From a bacterium (GTDB lineage Bacteria; Cyanobacteriota; Vampirovibrionia; Obscuribacterales; Obscuribacteraceae), in NCBI GenBank assembly GCA_018062085.1, contig JAGOSY010000008.1, positions 1 through 64,000 of the forward strand: a stretch of DNA of 64,000 bases, in the 5' to 3' direction. Numbering within the stretch: the first letter of the stretch is position 1; every line of letters begins with the position of its first letter. The position numbers and the translations under genes are program-made. The notes under the pieces are model-generated. The model made no database searches. It saw only the letters and a program-made list of their open reading frames with translations, and was not told where the DNA came from. Positions 7,823-16,499 of the stretch are shown one piece after another.

Positions 7823-8677
7823 ATGACCACAAATCATAAGTCTGATCAGGCAATTACAATCCTCTTCCTTGGCGACGTAATAGGCAAGCCAGGTAGACTC
7901 GTGGTGAAAAAATACTTACAGAGTCTAAAGCCTGAGTCGGCCGAGAACAATGGCCACGGTGAAGGGTTTCCAGACTTTGTCGTGGTCAACGTAGAAAACG
8001 CCGCACATGGCTTTGGCGTTACAAAAGACAATATAGCTGATTTGAAAGAATGTGGCGTTGATGTGTTCTCTGGTGGTAACCACACCTTTGACCGCAAAGA
8101 AATCTTCGATTTCATCGATCAAGAACCGACGCTTTTAAGACCAGCCAATTATCCAGACGGCACTGCTGGCCAAGGCTACTGCGTTTTAGAGAAAGGTGAG
8201 CATAAGCTTGCTGTCATAAACGTTATGGGCCGAGTCTTTATGGAACCACTACAATCGCCATTTTTAGTGGCTGAGCAGCTAGTGGCCAAAGTCAAAGAAG
8301 AGACCAATATCATTCTTGTCGATGTTCATGCCGAAGCCACTGCAGAAAAAATTGCTATGGGCTGGTATTTGGACGGCAGAGTTTCTGCTGTTGTCGGCAC
8401 ACACACACACGTGCAGACAGCCGACGAAAGGCTATTGCATAAGGGCACGGCTTTTATTACCGATGCTGGCTGTTGCGGGCCCACCGATGGGGTCATAGGC
8501 ATGGCTGTGGAGGGTGTTTTCCGTCGCATGGTGAAGCAACTACCGTCGCGATTTGAAATTGCCTCTGGGCCAACAGTCTGCTGCGGTGTATTGATTACAG
8601 TTGATCCTAAAAGTGGCAAAGCCCAAGCAATTAAGCGTGTAAGATTCCACGACGACGGCAAAACTAAAAGTGATTGA
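7823..8677 (+). CDS. ymdB: YmdB-family metallophosphoesterase (2',3'-cyclic nucleotide phosphodiesterase)
   Basis: A 284-residue cytoplasmic enzyme of the calcineurin-like fold. Key features are FLGDVIGKPGR at the N-terminus (metal ligand Asp), VNVENAAHGFG, SGGNHTFDRKE (Asn/His ligands), LVDVHAEATAEKIAMG and GTHTHVQTADERLL (paired His), in the order typical of YmdB/TIGR00282. Bacillus YmdB hydrolyses 2',3'-cAMP and influences biofilm and motility choices. The length matches the family apart from a short insertion near residue 40 (NNGHGEGFP). The stop overlaps the next gene by 8 bases, so the two phosphoesterases form an operon. Confidence 0.93.
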   Translation: MTTNHKSDQAITILFLGDVIGKPGRLVVKKYLQSLKPESAENNGHGEGFPDFVVVNVENAAHGFGVTKDNIADLKECGVDVFSGGNHTFDRKEIFDFIDQEPTLLRPANYPDGTAGQGYCVLEKGEHKLAVINVMGRVFMEPLQSPFLVAEQLVAKVKEETNIILVDVHAEATAEKIAMGWYLDGRVSAVVGTHTHVQTADERLLHKGTAFITDAGCCGPTDGVIGMAVEGVFRRMVKQLPSRFEIASGPTVCCGVLITVDPKSGKAQAIKRVRFHDDGKTKSD

Positions 8678-9503
8678 TCTACATTTGCATACTCACCATT
8701 CTGACGGCACCTGGTCGCCAGCCGAACTGGTAGAGCATGCTGTTAAGATTGGCATGAAACACATTGCCATTTCTGATCATGATACTGTCTGTGGTATCGA
8801 TGAAGGTTTAGAAGCTGCCCGCGGGCGCCTGGAAATTATTCCTGCAATCGAACTCAACACCATCTACAAAGACGAAGCGGGTGCTAGTCATGACGTGCAT
8901 ATTCTTGGTTATTTCATCGATAAAGACAATCATGAACTAGCGGCTGCTATCGCTAAGCAAAAGGCTGCTAGGGCTGATCATGTGCTCGATTGTATTAAGC
9001 TGGTTACGGCTTCGGGTGTGCCTATTACCCTTGAAGCAGTGCAAGAGTGCGCGGGGATGGGGTCAATTGGTAAGGCCCATCTTACAGAAGCAATTGTTCG
9101 AGCCGGTGGTGCGCCTGATTTAACCGCGGCTTACGAGAAGTTTATGGTGCGCGGTTCGCAGTTTTACGCTGACAGAAAAAGTATTAACCCTTTTGAAGCA
9201 GTGGCTGCAATTAAGGCTGCTGGTGGTATCGCTTCTATTGCTCACCCAGGCAAAGAAAAGCATGTGATTCCACTGATAGAGGCTTTGCAGCAAGTTGGAC
9301 TATCTGGTGTTGAAGCTTATCACCGTGTTCATTCTCTGCCCTTGCTGCGAAAGTATCTGCGTTTTGCCAACAAGCACAGAATGCTTGTCACTGGTGGCTC
9401 TGACTGCCATGGCCCCTACCAAGAATATGAATCGATGATGGGTTCTATTTCAGTTCCACCCGAAGTGCTTAAAGACCTGCGCCGGGCTCATTTGCGCGAT
9501 TGA
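8670..9503 (+). CDS. PHP-domain phosphoesterase (YciV/RnaseAM-like)
   Basis: A 277-residue protein with the N-terminal DLHLHTHHSDGTWSPAELV motif, AISDHDTVCGIDEGL, IIPAIELNT, IASIAHPGK and GGSDCHG, which together supply the trinuclear metal site of the PHP family. Relatives of this size act as 3',5'-nucleoside bisphosphate phosphatases or 5'-3' exonucleases on short RNAs. The GTG start overlaps the upstream ymdB-like gene by 8 bases, so it is translationally coupled to it. Its stop is one base from the convergent gene. Pairing with YmdB suggests shared work in nucleotide or RNA-end turnover (inference). Confidence 0.92.
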   Translation: MIDLHLHTHHSDGTWSPAELVEHAVKIGMKHIAISDHDTVCGIDEGLEAARGRLEIIPAIELNTIYKDEAGASHDVHILGYFIDKDNHELAAAIAKQKAARADHVLDCIKLVTASGVPITLEAVQECAGMGSIGKAHLTEAIVRAGGAPDLTAAYEKFMVRGSQFYADRKSINPFEAVAAIKAAGGIASIAHPGKEKHVIPLIEALQQVGLSGVEAYHRVHSLPLLRKYLRFANKHRMLVTGGSDCHGPYQEYESMMGSISVPPEVLKDLRRAHLRD

Positions 9504-9504
9504 G

Positions 9505-9978
9505 CTAGTTCGCCAGAGCTTTTTCGAGTTGCTGATTGAGTGTTGAAGTCTCAACTTCACCAATCGAACTCCAGCCTACTGTGCCGCTTTTGTTTAAGAT
9601 TACTTGGAAAGGAATGTATCCCTTGTAGTGGTTTTTGATCAAGCTGCGAGCTTGATCATTTTGGGCGTGGTCAACGTCAATCAAAATAAATTTCACTGGT
9701 TTGTTGCTCGATTGGCGATAGAGCTCCACAACTCGTTTGGCTTGGCGATTGGTGTTGAGGTCGCCAGATGCACCAAAGAAAACTACTGTTGCTTTGCCTG
9801 GCTCGAGCTGACAATCATCAAACTTTTCTGCTTCGATTGGAAAACCAGAGTCAGTGTCTTGGACAAAAGAAATGCCTTTTTTTAGTTTCAACTCATCGGC
9901 TGCTAAGGCCTGACTGTACAAGTTGAAAGCAACCATTGCCAATAAGGCAAAAAAGGCGGTGCTTCTCTTCAATTTCAC
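9505..9978 (-). CDS. Exported thioredoxin-fold protein lacking the CxxC active site
   Basis: A 157-residue protein starting at GTG 9978 with AGGAG eight bases ahead. Residues 1-27 are a signal peptide (FFALLAMVAFNLYSQALAA, cleavage after ALA). The body shows the thioredoxin pattern: KATVVFFGASGDLNTNRQAK, where the redox CxxC would sit, then VKFILIDVDHAQND and the cis-Pro strand YIPFQVILNKSGT. The active-site cysteines are absent (GASGDL in their place), so a redox role is unlikely and a binding or scaffold role more likely. The gene converges with the PHP gene. Confidence 0.75.
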   Translation of the reverse strand: MKLKRSTAFFALLAMVAFNLYSQALAADELKLKKGISFVQDTDSGFPIEAEKFDDCQLEPGKATVVFFGASGDLNTNRQAKRVVELYRQSSNKPVKFILIDVDHAQNDQARSLIKNHYKGYIPFQVILNKSGTVGWSSIGEVETSTLNQQLEKALAN

Positions 9979-9992
9979 TTTGTCGCTCCTGA

Positions 9993-10046
9993 CTTTTGGT
10001 CTTGTCTGTACTTTCGGACTTGTCGGTGCTTTGGCACTTGACTGTA
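9993..10046. repeat. Three degenerate 18-base tandem repeats
   Basis: Units beginning at 9993, 10011 and 10029 share the core CTTT-GG-CTTG-C-GT. They lie just upstream of the start codon of the thioredoxin-fold gene, inside its probable 5' leader. Confidence 0.6.
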
Positions 10047-10164
10047 TTTTCCTCTTAGGTGCTGAAATCTTATTTCAGACCCAGCAATGGTAATTATAGA
10101 CAAGGGAACTGGCCTTGATGTTCCCAAAGCTGGTTAGTGGCATTTAGTCTCTGTAGAAACTATC

Positions 10165-10575
10165 CTATTCTTTGCCTTTAAAATCGCTGGCTTTGACCCC
10201 ATGGACAAAGCGCGACCATTTTTGTTGCTCATAACTCATCGAGTACTCATAGAGGCTATTGAGCAGCCTTACGCCAGAACCAGAAGCGCCCTCAAAAAAA
10301 TAATTGACTTCTGAGCCTGTTTCGATTGCCGACCCGGACTTTTGGGCTTTAATGAGCAATTCTGCTTCCTGCGGCAGGCGAATTTTTCGGCCCTGGCTAA
10401 GCCTAGGCGACTGCCGACTACTGCCTGAAGAGATATCAACTTCGCAGTGAATAACTTGATCAACCGTAGAACTGGGCGGCTTCTTCAGCCTTTCCCAGAG
10501 CCAGAGCGAAAGCGCCTGGTTGGCTGGCAACTCAGGGACGCTGTGCAAAAACTCGGCAAAGGCCTCTAGGATCAT
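10165..10575 (-). CDS. Unknown 136-residue protein
   Basis: Starts at an ATG without an evident ribosome binding site. The sequence has a helical N-terminus (ILEAFAEFLHSVPELPANQA), a basic central strand region (QGRKIRLPQEAELLIKAQ) and a polar C-terminus. There is no signal peptide, membrane helix or metal motif. I do not recognise a family. It stands alone between two intergenic gaps and is transcribed away from the rne operon. Confidence 0.55.
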   Translation of the reverse strand: MILEAFAEFLHSVPELPANQALSLWLWERLKKPPSSTVDQVIHCEVDISSGSSRQSPRLSQGRKIRLPQEAELLIKAQKSGSAIETGSEVNYFFEGASGSGVRLLNSLYEYSMSYEQQKWSRFVHGVKASDFKGKE

Positions 10576-10756
10576 TAATCAATTAAGTAAGGGTACGGGT
10601 TATGGGCTTCTTAGCGACTATAGCACGGGGAAGTAAAGTGGGGGAGGGCTAGCCAGTAAATGGTCGCTAGGAAATAGGCTCGCCTTGCTCGAGGCAAAAA
10701 GGTCAAGTTTTAGGAAATTAAACTTTATGCCTTTTATATTGATGGGCAAATAAGGT

Positions 10757-10762
10757 TATAAT
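10757..10762 (+). promoter_or_regulatory. Probable -10 element of the radical SAM-rne operon
   Basis: A perfect TATAAT about 200 bases before the first gene of the operon, in an AT-rich stretch. The -35 side is weak (TTTATA or TTGATG nearby), so the exact promoter is uncertain. Transcription from here would give a leader of about 195 nucleotides. Confidence 0.5.
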
Positions 10763-10769
10763 TCTCGCA

Positions 10770-10896
10770 CTTGAGGACGCACTTAGCTCAAGAACCCTTT
10801 TGATGCCAGCCAATAAACTCAACGAAGCCGCTACGGCGCTTCCGAACGTCATTTTATACAGTTGGCATCTCTAGGCAGTTCACGGTCGTTGACCGT
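10770..10896 (+). promoter_or_regulatory. Structured 5' leader of the radical SAM-rne operon
   Basis: Several nested pairings fall between the probable start site and the first gene. CTTGAG (10770-10775) pairs with CTCAAG (10787-10792). GATGCCAGC (10802-10810) pairs with GTTGGCATC (10861-10869), with one G-U pair. Inside that stem, GAAGCCG (10824-10830) folds on CGGCGCTTC (10834-10842) with a small bulge. ACGGTC/GACCGT with loop GTT (10882-10896) forms a perfect hairpin. No known riboswitch class is recognised. In Escherichia coli RNase E controls its own mRNA through a folded 5' leader, so an analogous feedback element is plausible (inference). Confidence 0.5.
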
Positions 10897-10964
10897 TTTG
10901 TCTGTGGAGATAGGTCATTTTAAATTCTATCGTCAGCCCTCCCGGAGATAAACTCTCAAGCAAA

Positions 10965-13946
10965 ATGATCTCAGATCTGCTTGTCGAGCGTCTTCTGCCC
11001 CAGGTTTTCAAACCTGGTCAATATCTGGGCAACGAGTGGGGCGCTCGGCGCAAACCGTTCGATAGCTGCGATGTGCGCTTGGCTCTTTGTTTCCCTGACA
11101 TGTACGAACTTGGCATGTCAAATTTTGGTCTGAAAATCCTCTACCAGCTAGTCAATGACTTCGAAGGGCTGCTTGTCGACCGCTCTTACGCGCCAGCTTC
11201 AGATCTTGAGTCTTTGATGCGCGATTCTAAACCAGTCATTCCACTGTTTGGCTTTGAGTCGCGTCAGCCGCTCTACAACTTTGAATTGCTTGGCTTCTCA
11301 TTGCAGTATGAACTCACTTATAGCAATGTCTTGAATATGCTTGATTTGGCCCAGCTGCCTGTCAAGGCTAGCGAGCGCACCGAGCTATTTCCTTTAGTAT
11401 TTGGCGGTGGACCGTCTTCTGTCAACCCAGAGCCGATGGCGTCATTTATGGACTTCTTTATTATCGGCGATGGCGAACTAGCCATTCCTGCGGTGATGAA
11501 CGTTGTGCGTCAGTTCAAGGCTGAGCATCTCGAAACCGTAAGGAGCAAGCCGCAATTAGCACCGCACTACCGGCAGTGGCTGCTCACTAAGCTAGCTACA
11601 GAAGTTGCTGGTGTTTATGTGCCTGCGCTTTATGATCTTAAGGCTGGCGATGTGGTTGTTACACCTATAGCAATCGAGCAAGTTGTTGAACAGTTGCTGG
11701 CGGCTCTTCCTCAGCATACTGAAGAGCTTGAAAAGCTGTGTAATGCTGTTATTCCCAGGCGGGTATTGCGGCAGATTGCCCCACTCACTGATAGCAATCA
11801 ACCGACTACCAATCTAGTGCCATATTTAGCACTTGTGCACGATCGCGAGACTTTTGAAGTTAGAAGAGGATGTGATCGCGGTTGTCGCTTTTGCCAGCCT
11901 GGTTATACATTCTTACCAGTGCGCGAGCGTTCGGCTGAAGATTTGGTAGAGCTATCGAAGAAGGCCCTAGCCAATTCTGGCCACGAAGAATATTCGCTTC
12001 TGTCTTTGTGTGTCAGCGATTACACATCGCTACACGATTCTGTTCGTGCTCTTAACCGCGAACACAGTGTTACTCGTGCTTCTCTTTCGTTCCCCAGTCA
12101 GCGTGCTGACCGCATGAACCTAGAGATTGCCGAAGAGTTGAAAGCTGTGCGCAAGAGCGGCATCACTTTGGCACCAGAAGCAGGTACCGAGAAACTTAGG
12201 GCCGTTATTAATAAAGGCCTTTCGCATCAACAAATTATCAGTGCTATTGAATCTGCTTACCAGGCTGGTTGGGCGTCAGTCAAGCTTTACTTTATGTGCG
12301 GCCTGCCTTTTGAAGATGATAGTGACTTGCAAGGCATTATCGATATTTTGAAAGAAGCAGAAGTGCACTGCAATGTTATTCGCAATAGCGATCCAGCTAA
12401 GTATAAGAAGAGCATTGAGATTACTTGCACAATCTCCAATTTTGTTCCAAAGCCATTTACACCATTCCAGTGGTTTGGTCAGGTTGACCCGCGCGAGACG
12501 GCACGCCGCCATGGGGTGCTTAGATCTAAACTAAGAGAATCTGGTTTGCGCAAAGTGACATTGAATGTTACTGACCCGGCTATTAGTTTGCTTGAAGCGG
12601 CTATTTCGCGCGGTAATCGTATGGTTGGTGAGTTAATTTATCGTGCCTGGAAATCAGGTGCGGTTTTTGACGCCTGGGATGATCGTTATCAGCCTGAGCT
12701 TTGGCATCAAGCGGCTGCTTCACTGTCGACTACTCTCGAAGATTTGGCTTGCCCCAATTTAGAGGTTGGTTCACGGCAAGCTTTTGATGTTGTGCATATT
12801 GGTTTGCATGATTTTTGGCTCAAGCGTGAATGGGAAAAAGCAGTTAATGCTGTTGAAACAGCCGCATGCACTGAGAATGTTTGTCATGCTTGTGGTATTT
12901 GCACAGAGCTTGATACCACCCATAGTCTGGCCAACCCAATACCAGCTGTGATGAAGAAAAATCCTTTTGTAAAAGAATTGAACGCTAATCAGAGCGATCT
13001 CGAATCACATCCTTCTCTCTTCTTTGTTGCACCAAAAGAAGCTGAGCCTGCGTCTGTTGCCGAAAGCTATAAAATCAGATTTGCTTTCACTAAAACTGGT
13101 GACCTAAGATTCATCGGGCACTTAGATATGCAAAATCTGCTCATTAGAGCCGCTCGTCGAGCTGCTCTAAAAATGTCCTATACACAGGGTTTTAACCCGC
13201 AGCCAAAACTTTCGCTGGCTTGTCCTCTGCCACTGTTCCAAGAAGGACTTCGTGAATTAGCCGATATCGAGCTAACCGAAGAAATGACTTGTGAGCAATT
13301 TATGCAGCGACTAAACCAGCAATTGCCTCCTGAAGTGCAGATTGTCGACTCTGTTGAGTTGCCTAAGCTCCCGCCTATAAACGGCGATGCTCAGGCTACA
13401 CCCTCAATTGCGTCGCTAGTCACTGCAGCTCGATATCGGGCTGAATTACACGTACTTCAAGACTCTCTTTTGAACTTAGACACTAGTTTAAGTTCAGCCG
13501 CCGATCAGAAGGCTTCTACTGCTGCACTTGTAGAGGCACTGAAAATCGGTATTAAGGAGCTGATCGATAGCGAGCACCTTTATGCACCGGTGCAAGAAGC
13601 TAGCGCGACAGCAAGTAGAGCTAGCAAAGAAAAGATCAAGAACAAAAATAAGAATCCTCAGGGCAAAGACATAAGGCCGGGTCTTCTTAGCTTGAAACTT
13701 GTTTCTGCTAGTGCCGAACAAATGAAAACTGAACATTTAAACAATGAGGCACCAACGCTCGAATTTGAGATAGCCACTGGATCAGGAGCTGGGCTCAATG
13801 GAGTTGGCCATATCAAGCCAACTGATTTGCTAGCACTGCTTTGTCCGACGCTCAATCTCAACTGGCGTATTACTCGGCTTGAGGTTTTGACTCAACCGAG
13901 CATCAATTTTTCTAATGTGCGCTCACACAATTTAAATTCCATTTAG
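10965..13946 (+). CDS. Radical SAM protein (TIGR03960 type) fused to a DUF2344/TIGR03936 domain
   Basis: A 993-residue protein. The N-terminal ~260 residues resemble a B12-binding-like Rossmann region (FPDMYELGMSNFGLKILYQL, GGGPSSVNPEP). The radical SAM core holds the 4Fe-4S cysteines in RGCDRGCRFCQPG (near Cys303, Cys307, Cys310), followed by LAPEAGTEKLR and FMCGLPFEDDSD. A Cys cluster lies near 640 (CHACGIC). From residue ~702 the DUF2344 domain begins (IRFAFTKTGDLRFIGHLD, YTQGFNPQPKLSLACPLPL). The C-terminal third includes a Lys/Asn-rich linker (KEKIKNKNKNPQGK). In many bacteria these two domains are separate neighbouring genes upstream of rne/rng and rplU. Substrate is unknown; a role in RNA or ribosome modification is commonly suspected from context. 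Confidence 0.92.
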   Translation: MISDLLVERLLPQVFKPGQYLGNEWGARRKPFDSCDVRLALCFPDMYELGMSNFGLKILYQLVNDFEGLLVDRSYAPASDLESLMRDSKPVIPLFGFESRQPLYNFELLGFSLQYELTYSNVLNMLDLAQLPVKASERTELFPLVFGGGPSSVNPEPMASFMDFFIIGDGELAIPAVMNVVRQFKAEHLETVRSKPQLAPHYRQWLLTKLATEVAGVYVPALYDLKAGDVVVTPIAIEQVVEQLLAALPQHTEELEKLCNAVIPRRVLRQIAPLTDSNQPTTNLVPYLALVHDRETFEVRRGCDRGCRFCQPGYTFLPVRERSAEDLVELSKKALANSGHEEYSLLSLCVSDYTSLHDSVRALNREHSVTRASLSFPSQRADRMNLEIAEELKAVRKSGITLAPEAGTEKLRAVINKGLSHQQIISAIESAYQAGWASVKLYFMCGLPFEDDSDLQGIIDILKEAEVHCNVIRNSDPAKYKKSIEITCTISNFVPKPFTPFQWFGQVDPRETARRHGVLRSKLRESGLRKVTLNVTDPAISLLEAAISRGNRMVGELIYRAWKSGAVFDAWDDRYQPELWHQAAASLSTTLEDLACPNLEVGSRQAFDVVHIGLHDFWLKREWEKAVNAVETAACTENVCHACGICTELDTTHSLANPIPAVMKKNPFVKELNANQSDLESHPSLFFVAPKEAEPASVAESYKIRFAFTKTGDLRFIGHLDMQNLLIRAARRAALKMSYTQGFNPQPKLSLACPLPLFQEGLRELADIELTEEMTCEQFMQRLNQQLPPEVQIVDSVELPKLPPINGDAQATPSIASLVTAARYRAELHVLQDSLLNLDTSLSSAADQKASTAALVEALKIGIKELIDSEHLYAPVQEASATASRASKEKIKNKNKNPQGKDIRPGLLSLKLVSASAEQMKTEHLNNEAPTLEFEIATGSGAGLNGVGHIKPTDLLALLCPTLNLNWRITRLEVLTQPSINFSNVRSHNLNSI

Positions 13947-13955
13947 AGGGAAATT

Positions 13956-16328
13956 ATGAGAAAGTCAATCGTCATTTCGGAGCAAGATAATATTGCTGCA
14001 TTGTTGGAGAACGACCGAGTGGTCGAATTCTTCGTCAATCGCGGCGAACTGCTCCTCGGTGACATTTACACTGCCTCGGTGGAGAATATTCTCCCCGGTA
14101 TTGACGCCGCTTTCGTCAATTTAGGCAAAGATAAAATGGGCTTCTTGCACGCGAATGATGTGCCAGGACAAGGTCCTCTTAAAGAGAGGCTGGTGCCTAA
14201 GCAAAAGCTGCTTGTTCAAATCACAAAGGAGCCCACTGGTCATAAAGGCCCGAGGGTTTCTACAGCTATCAGCTTGCCTGGTCGCTTTTTAGTTCTAGTA
14301 CCAGAAGAGCGGGGCGTTTCAATTTCTCGCCGCATCTCTGAAGCTAGAGAAAGAGCTAGACTCAAGTCTGTGGTCAACTTGATGAAGCCTCCAGGCGTCG
14401 GTCTAATCATCCGGACTGAAGCTAAAGGCCAAGGTGATCAAGAACTGTTTGAAGACTTCGAGCAACTATGGGACCGTTGGCAGACAATCGTATCTGAAGC
14501 TGAAGCTTCGATTGGACCAACTCTAATCTATAGAGACCAAGATTTGCTCTTCCGTGTTATTCGCGATGCTTACTCACATGAAGTAAGTGAGATTATTGCT
14601 GATAGCCCTGAAGGTCAAAGACGCGCTCAAGAGTACTTGAGTGGTTGGGCCAGCAAACAGACAAAGGTTTCCTTCCATACCGATGAAGTTCCTTTGCTTT
14701 TGGCAAAAGGAATTGACCGTGAAATTGAAGCTGCTCTTTCTGACCGGGCGGAGCTGCCATCTGGTGGTCACTTAAACGTTCAACCGACTGAAGCATTGAC
14801 AGTAATTGACGTTAACTCTGGCCGTTTCACTAGCTCGCGTACGCAAGCCGAAACAGTGCGTCGCACCAACCTAGAAGCTGCTCAAGAAATTCCAAGGCAG
14901 TTGCGCTTGCGCAATATCGGCGGCATGGTGATTGTTGACTTTATCGATATGGATAGTCGCAAAGACCAGCAGCAAGTTCTGGAAGCTTTCCAGCGCGCTC
15001 TTGAAGAAGACCGTGCCAAGCCACAGATTGGCCAACTCTCTGATTTGGGTCTTGTTGAACTAACTAGGCGCAGACAGGGACAAAGCTTGAGAGAGTTGTT
15101 CTCAATCAAGTGCCAAAGCTGTGTTGGCCAGGGTGTGATTCCACAGCTTGAACTTGGACCTCCAGAAGATCGTCGCATCATTGCCTTCAAAAATCGCGAT
15201 GAAGAGAATCGTCGTGGTAAGTCTCGCGGTGGCAGCGGCAGAGGTGGCAATCAGCCGCTCAAAGCAGTAAGCGCTGTTAGCGGCCGTGTCATGCCTAGCC
15301 GAGATAATGGTCACAGCCATGATAGCGATCGCTCACATAGTCATGATTCTCATGATGAAGGCGCCGACCTAGGTCACGAATTTGATGACGTACCAGAAGA
15401 GATTCTCGCTCAAATGCCAGAAGATTTGCTTGATGCCAGAGCATCGGGCAAAGCTCCAAGCAAACGTGTGAATTTTGATGGCGATGACTACGAAGGTCAT
15501 GAAGGTCATTCTGAGTCTGGTCGTGGCGAAGATGAACATGAAACGGGTCTATTGAACGTCAAACGTCCAAGTCTTAGCGATGATGATGATGATTTTGCTG
15601 ATGACGACCAAGATATGGCTGCCGACCTCGCCCGCAGTGTCTCTGCTGTCGAGAGCGTCTATCAAGAAATGGACTCGCATTCCGGTGCTCACATTGAAAT
15701 AGATCAGGTAGTTGAGGCAACTATCATCACCAATGACTTTCTCGAGCCAGTAGAGCTGGATGGAAGTGAAGGTGTTGAATTGGCTCAAGCCGATACACTA
15801 GATGTAGTGGATGCTGAAGCCTCAGAGCCTGAACTTCTCTATGAGTCTTCTGGTGTCGATCCTAATGTGGGCCTTAGTGACGATTTGCCTGCTGGTGAAC
15901 ATTCTTCAGAATACTCTGGAGAGCATCATCATGACTCTGGCTCGAATGGTCATTCTGAACAAATAGCGCATAATGTTGTGGAAGAAATTCCAGAAACACC
16001 AATTGCTGCTGAGGTTGATCCAGTAACTGGAATCTATCGCCTGAAAACAAAAGCCGAGCAAGAAGAAGCTGATCGTCAGCAGACCTCTAATGAACAAGCA
16101 AATGATTCATCTGATTTAGCCACTGATTCTCATGGATCATGGTTGAATTCAACTGAACCAGCTTTGTTCAGCTCTGAAGATGAGGCTGCTCCGGTTGGTG
16201 ATTTCAGCCAGTTGCGCATTCCGATTGCGAGTACAGCTTCTGTTTCGGATTCTCCTTCAGGAGATGAAGAAGGAGATCGTTCTCCCACCGAATACGGTGG
16301 CGACGATTTTAGACACGAGCAAGAGTAA
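13956..16328 (+). CDS. rne: Ribonuclease E/G with a long acidic, His-rich C-terminal tail
   Basis: A 790-residue endoribonuclease acting in mRNA decay and rRNA/tRNA processing. The first ~410 residues hold the catalytic part: an S1-like RNA-binding domain (FVNLGKDKMGFLHANDV), the 5'-sensor and RNase H-like regions, and the DNase I-like site with VIDVNSGRF and VIVDFIDMD, whose aspartates bind the catalytic metal. The Zn-link is CQSCVGQG, slightly altered from CPxCxG. Residues ~415-790 are disordered, first Arg/Gly-rich (RGKSRGGSGRGGN, possible RNA binding), then His/Asp/Ser-rich and strongly acidic. The tail carries no motif I recognise from gamma-proteobacterial degradosome scaffolds. The gene follows the radical SAM gene by 9 bases with GAGGG as ribosome binding site, so the two form an operon. 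Confidence 0.95.
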   Translation: MRKSIVISEQDNIAALLENDRVVEFFVNRGELLLGDIYTASVENILPGIDAAFVNLGKDKMGFLHANDVPGQGPLKERLVPKQKLLVQITKEPTGHKGPRVSTAISLPGRFLVLVPEERGVSISRRISEARERARLKSVVNLMKPPGVGLIIRTEAKGQGDQELFEDFEQLWDRWQTIVSEAEASIGPTLIYRDQDLLFRVIRDAYSHEVSEIIADSPEGQRRAQEYLSGWASKQTKVSFHTDEVPLLLAKGIDREIEAALSDRAELPSGGHLNVQPTEALTVIDVNSGRFTSSRTQAETVRRTNLEAAQEIPRQLRLRNIGGMVIVDFIDMDSRKDQQQVLEAFQRALEEDRAKPQIGQLSDLGLVELTRRRQGQSLRELFSIKCQSCVGQGVIPQLELGPPEDRRIIAFKNRDEENRRGKSRGGSGRGGNQPLKAVSAVSGRVMPSRDNGHSHDSDRSHSHDSHDEGADLGHEFDDVPEEILAQMPEDLLDARASGKAPSKRVNFDGDDYEGHEGHSESGRGEDEHETGLLNVKRPSLSDDDDDFADDDQDMAADLARSVSAVESVYQEMDSHSGAHIEIDQVVEATIITNDFLEPVELDGSEGVELAQADTLDVVDAEASEPELLYESSGVDPNVGLSDDLPAGEHSSEYSGEHHHDSGSNGHSEQIAHNVVEEIPETPIAAEVDPVTGIYRLKTKAEQEEADRQQTSNEQANDSSDLATDSHGSWLNSTEPALFSSEDEAAPVGDFSQLRIPIASTASVSDSPSGDEEGDRSPTEYGGDDFRHEQE

Positions 16329-16392
16329 GACAAGTCAAGAAAAAGGCAAGTCAAGAATAGCAACTAGCGAAAGCAGCAGAACGAAGTCTGAA

Positions 16393-16433
16393 AGAGATAA
16401 GCCCTTACCTAATGGTGAGGGCTTATCTCTTTT
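16393..16433 (+). terminator. Rho-independent terminator after rne
   Basis: Arms at 16393-16409 and 16414-16430 pair over 17 positions (one G-U), with loop TAAT and a following T run (CTCTTTT). It lies 64 bases downstream of the rne stop codon. Confidence 0.9.
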
Positions 16434-16443
16434 GGGCGCGAAC

Positions 16444-16481
16444 AAAACTGTCATATTTTCTTGAGAAAACATGACAGTTTT
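16444..16481. terminator. Second hairpin, likely a bidirectional terminator between convergent genes
   Basis: AAAACTGTCATATTTTC (16444-16460) and GAAAACATGACAGTTTT (16465-16481) pair over 17 positions with one mismatch around the loop TTGA. A-rich and T-rich ends on both sides allow termination in either direction. It separates rne from the convergent gene ending at 16500. Confidence 0.8.
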
Positions 16482-16499
16482 AGAGATTGAAATTAACAG

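Noticed and set aside
10576..10964. tRNA or known riboswitch in the leader before the radical SAM gene
   Set aside because: No cloverleaf, no GTTCGA T-arm and no recognisable riboswitch core; kept only as an unclassified structured leader.
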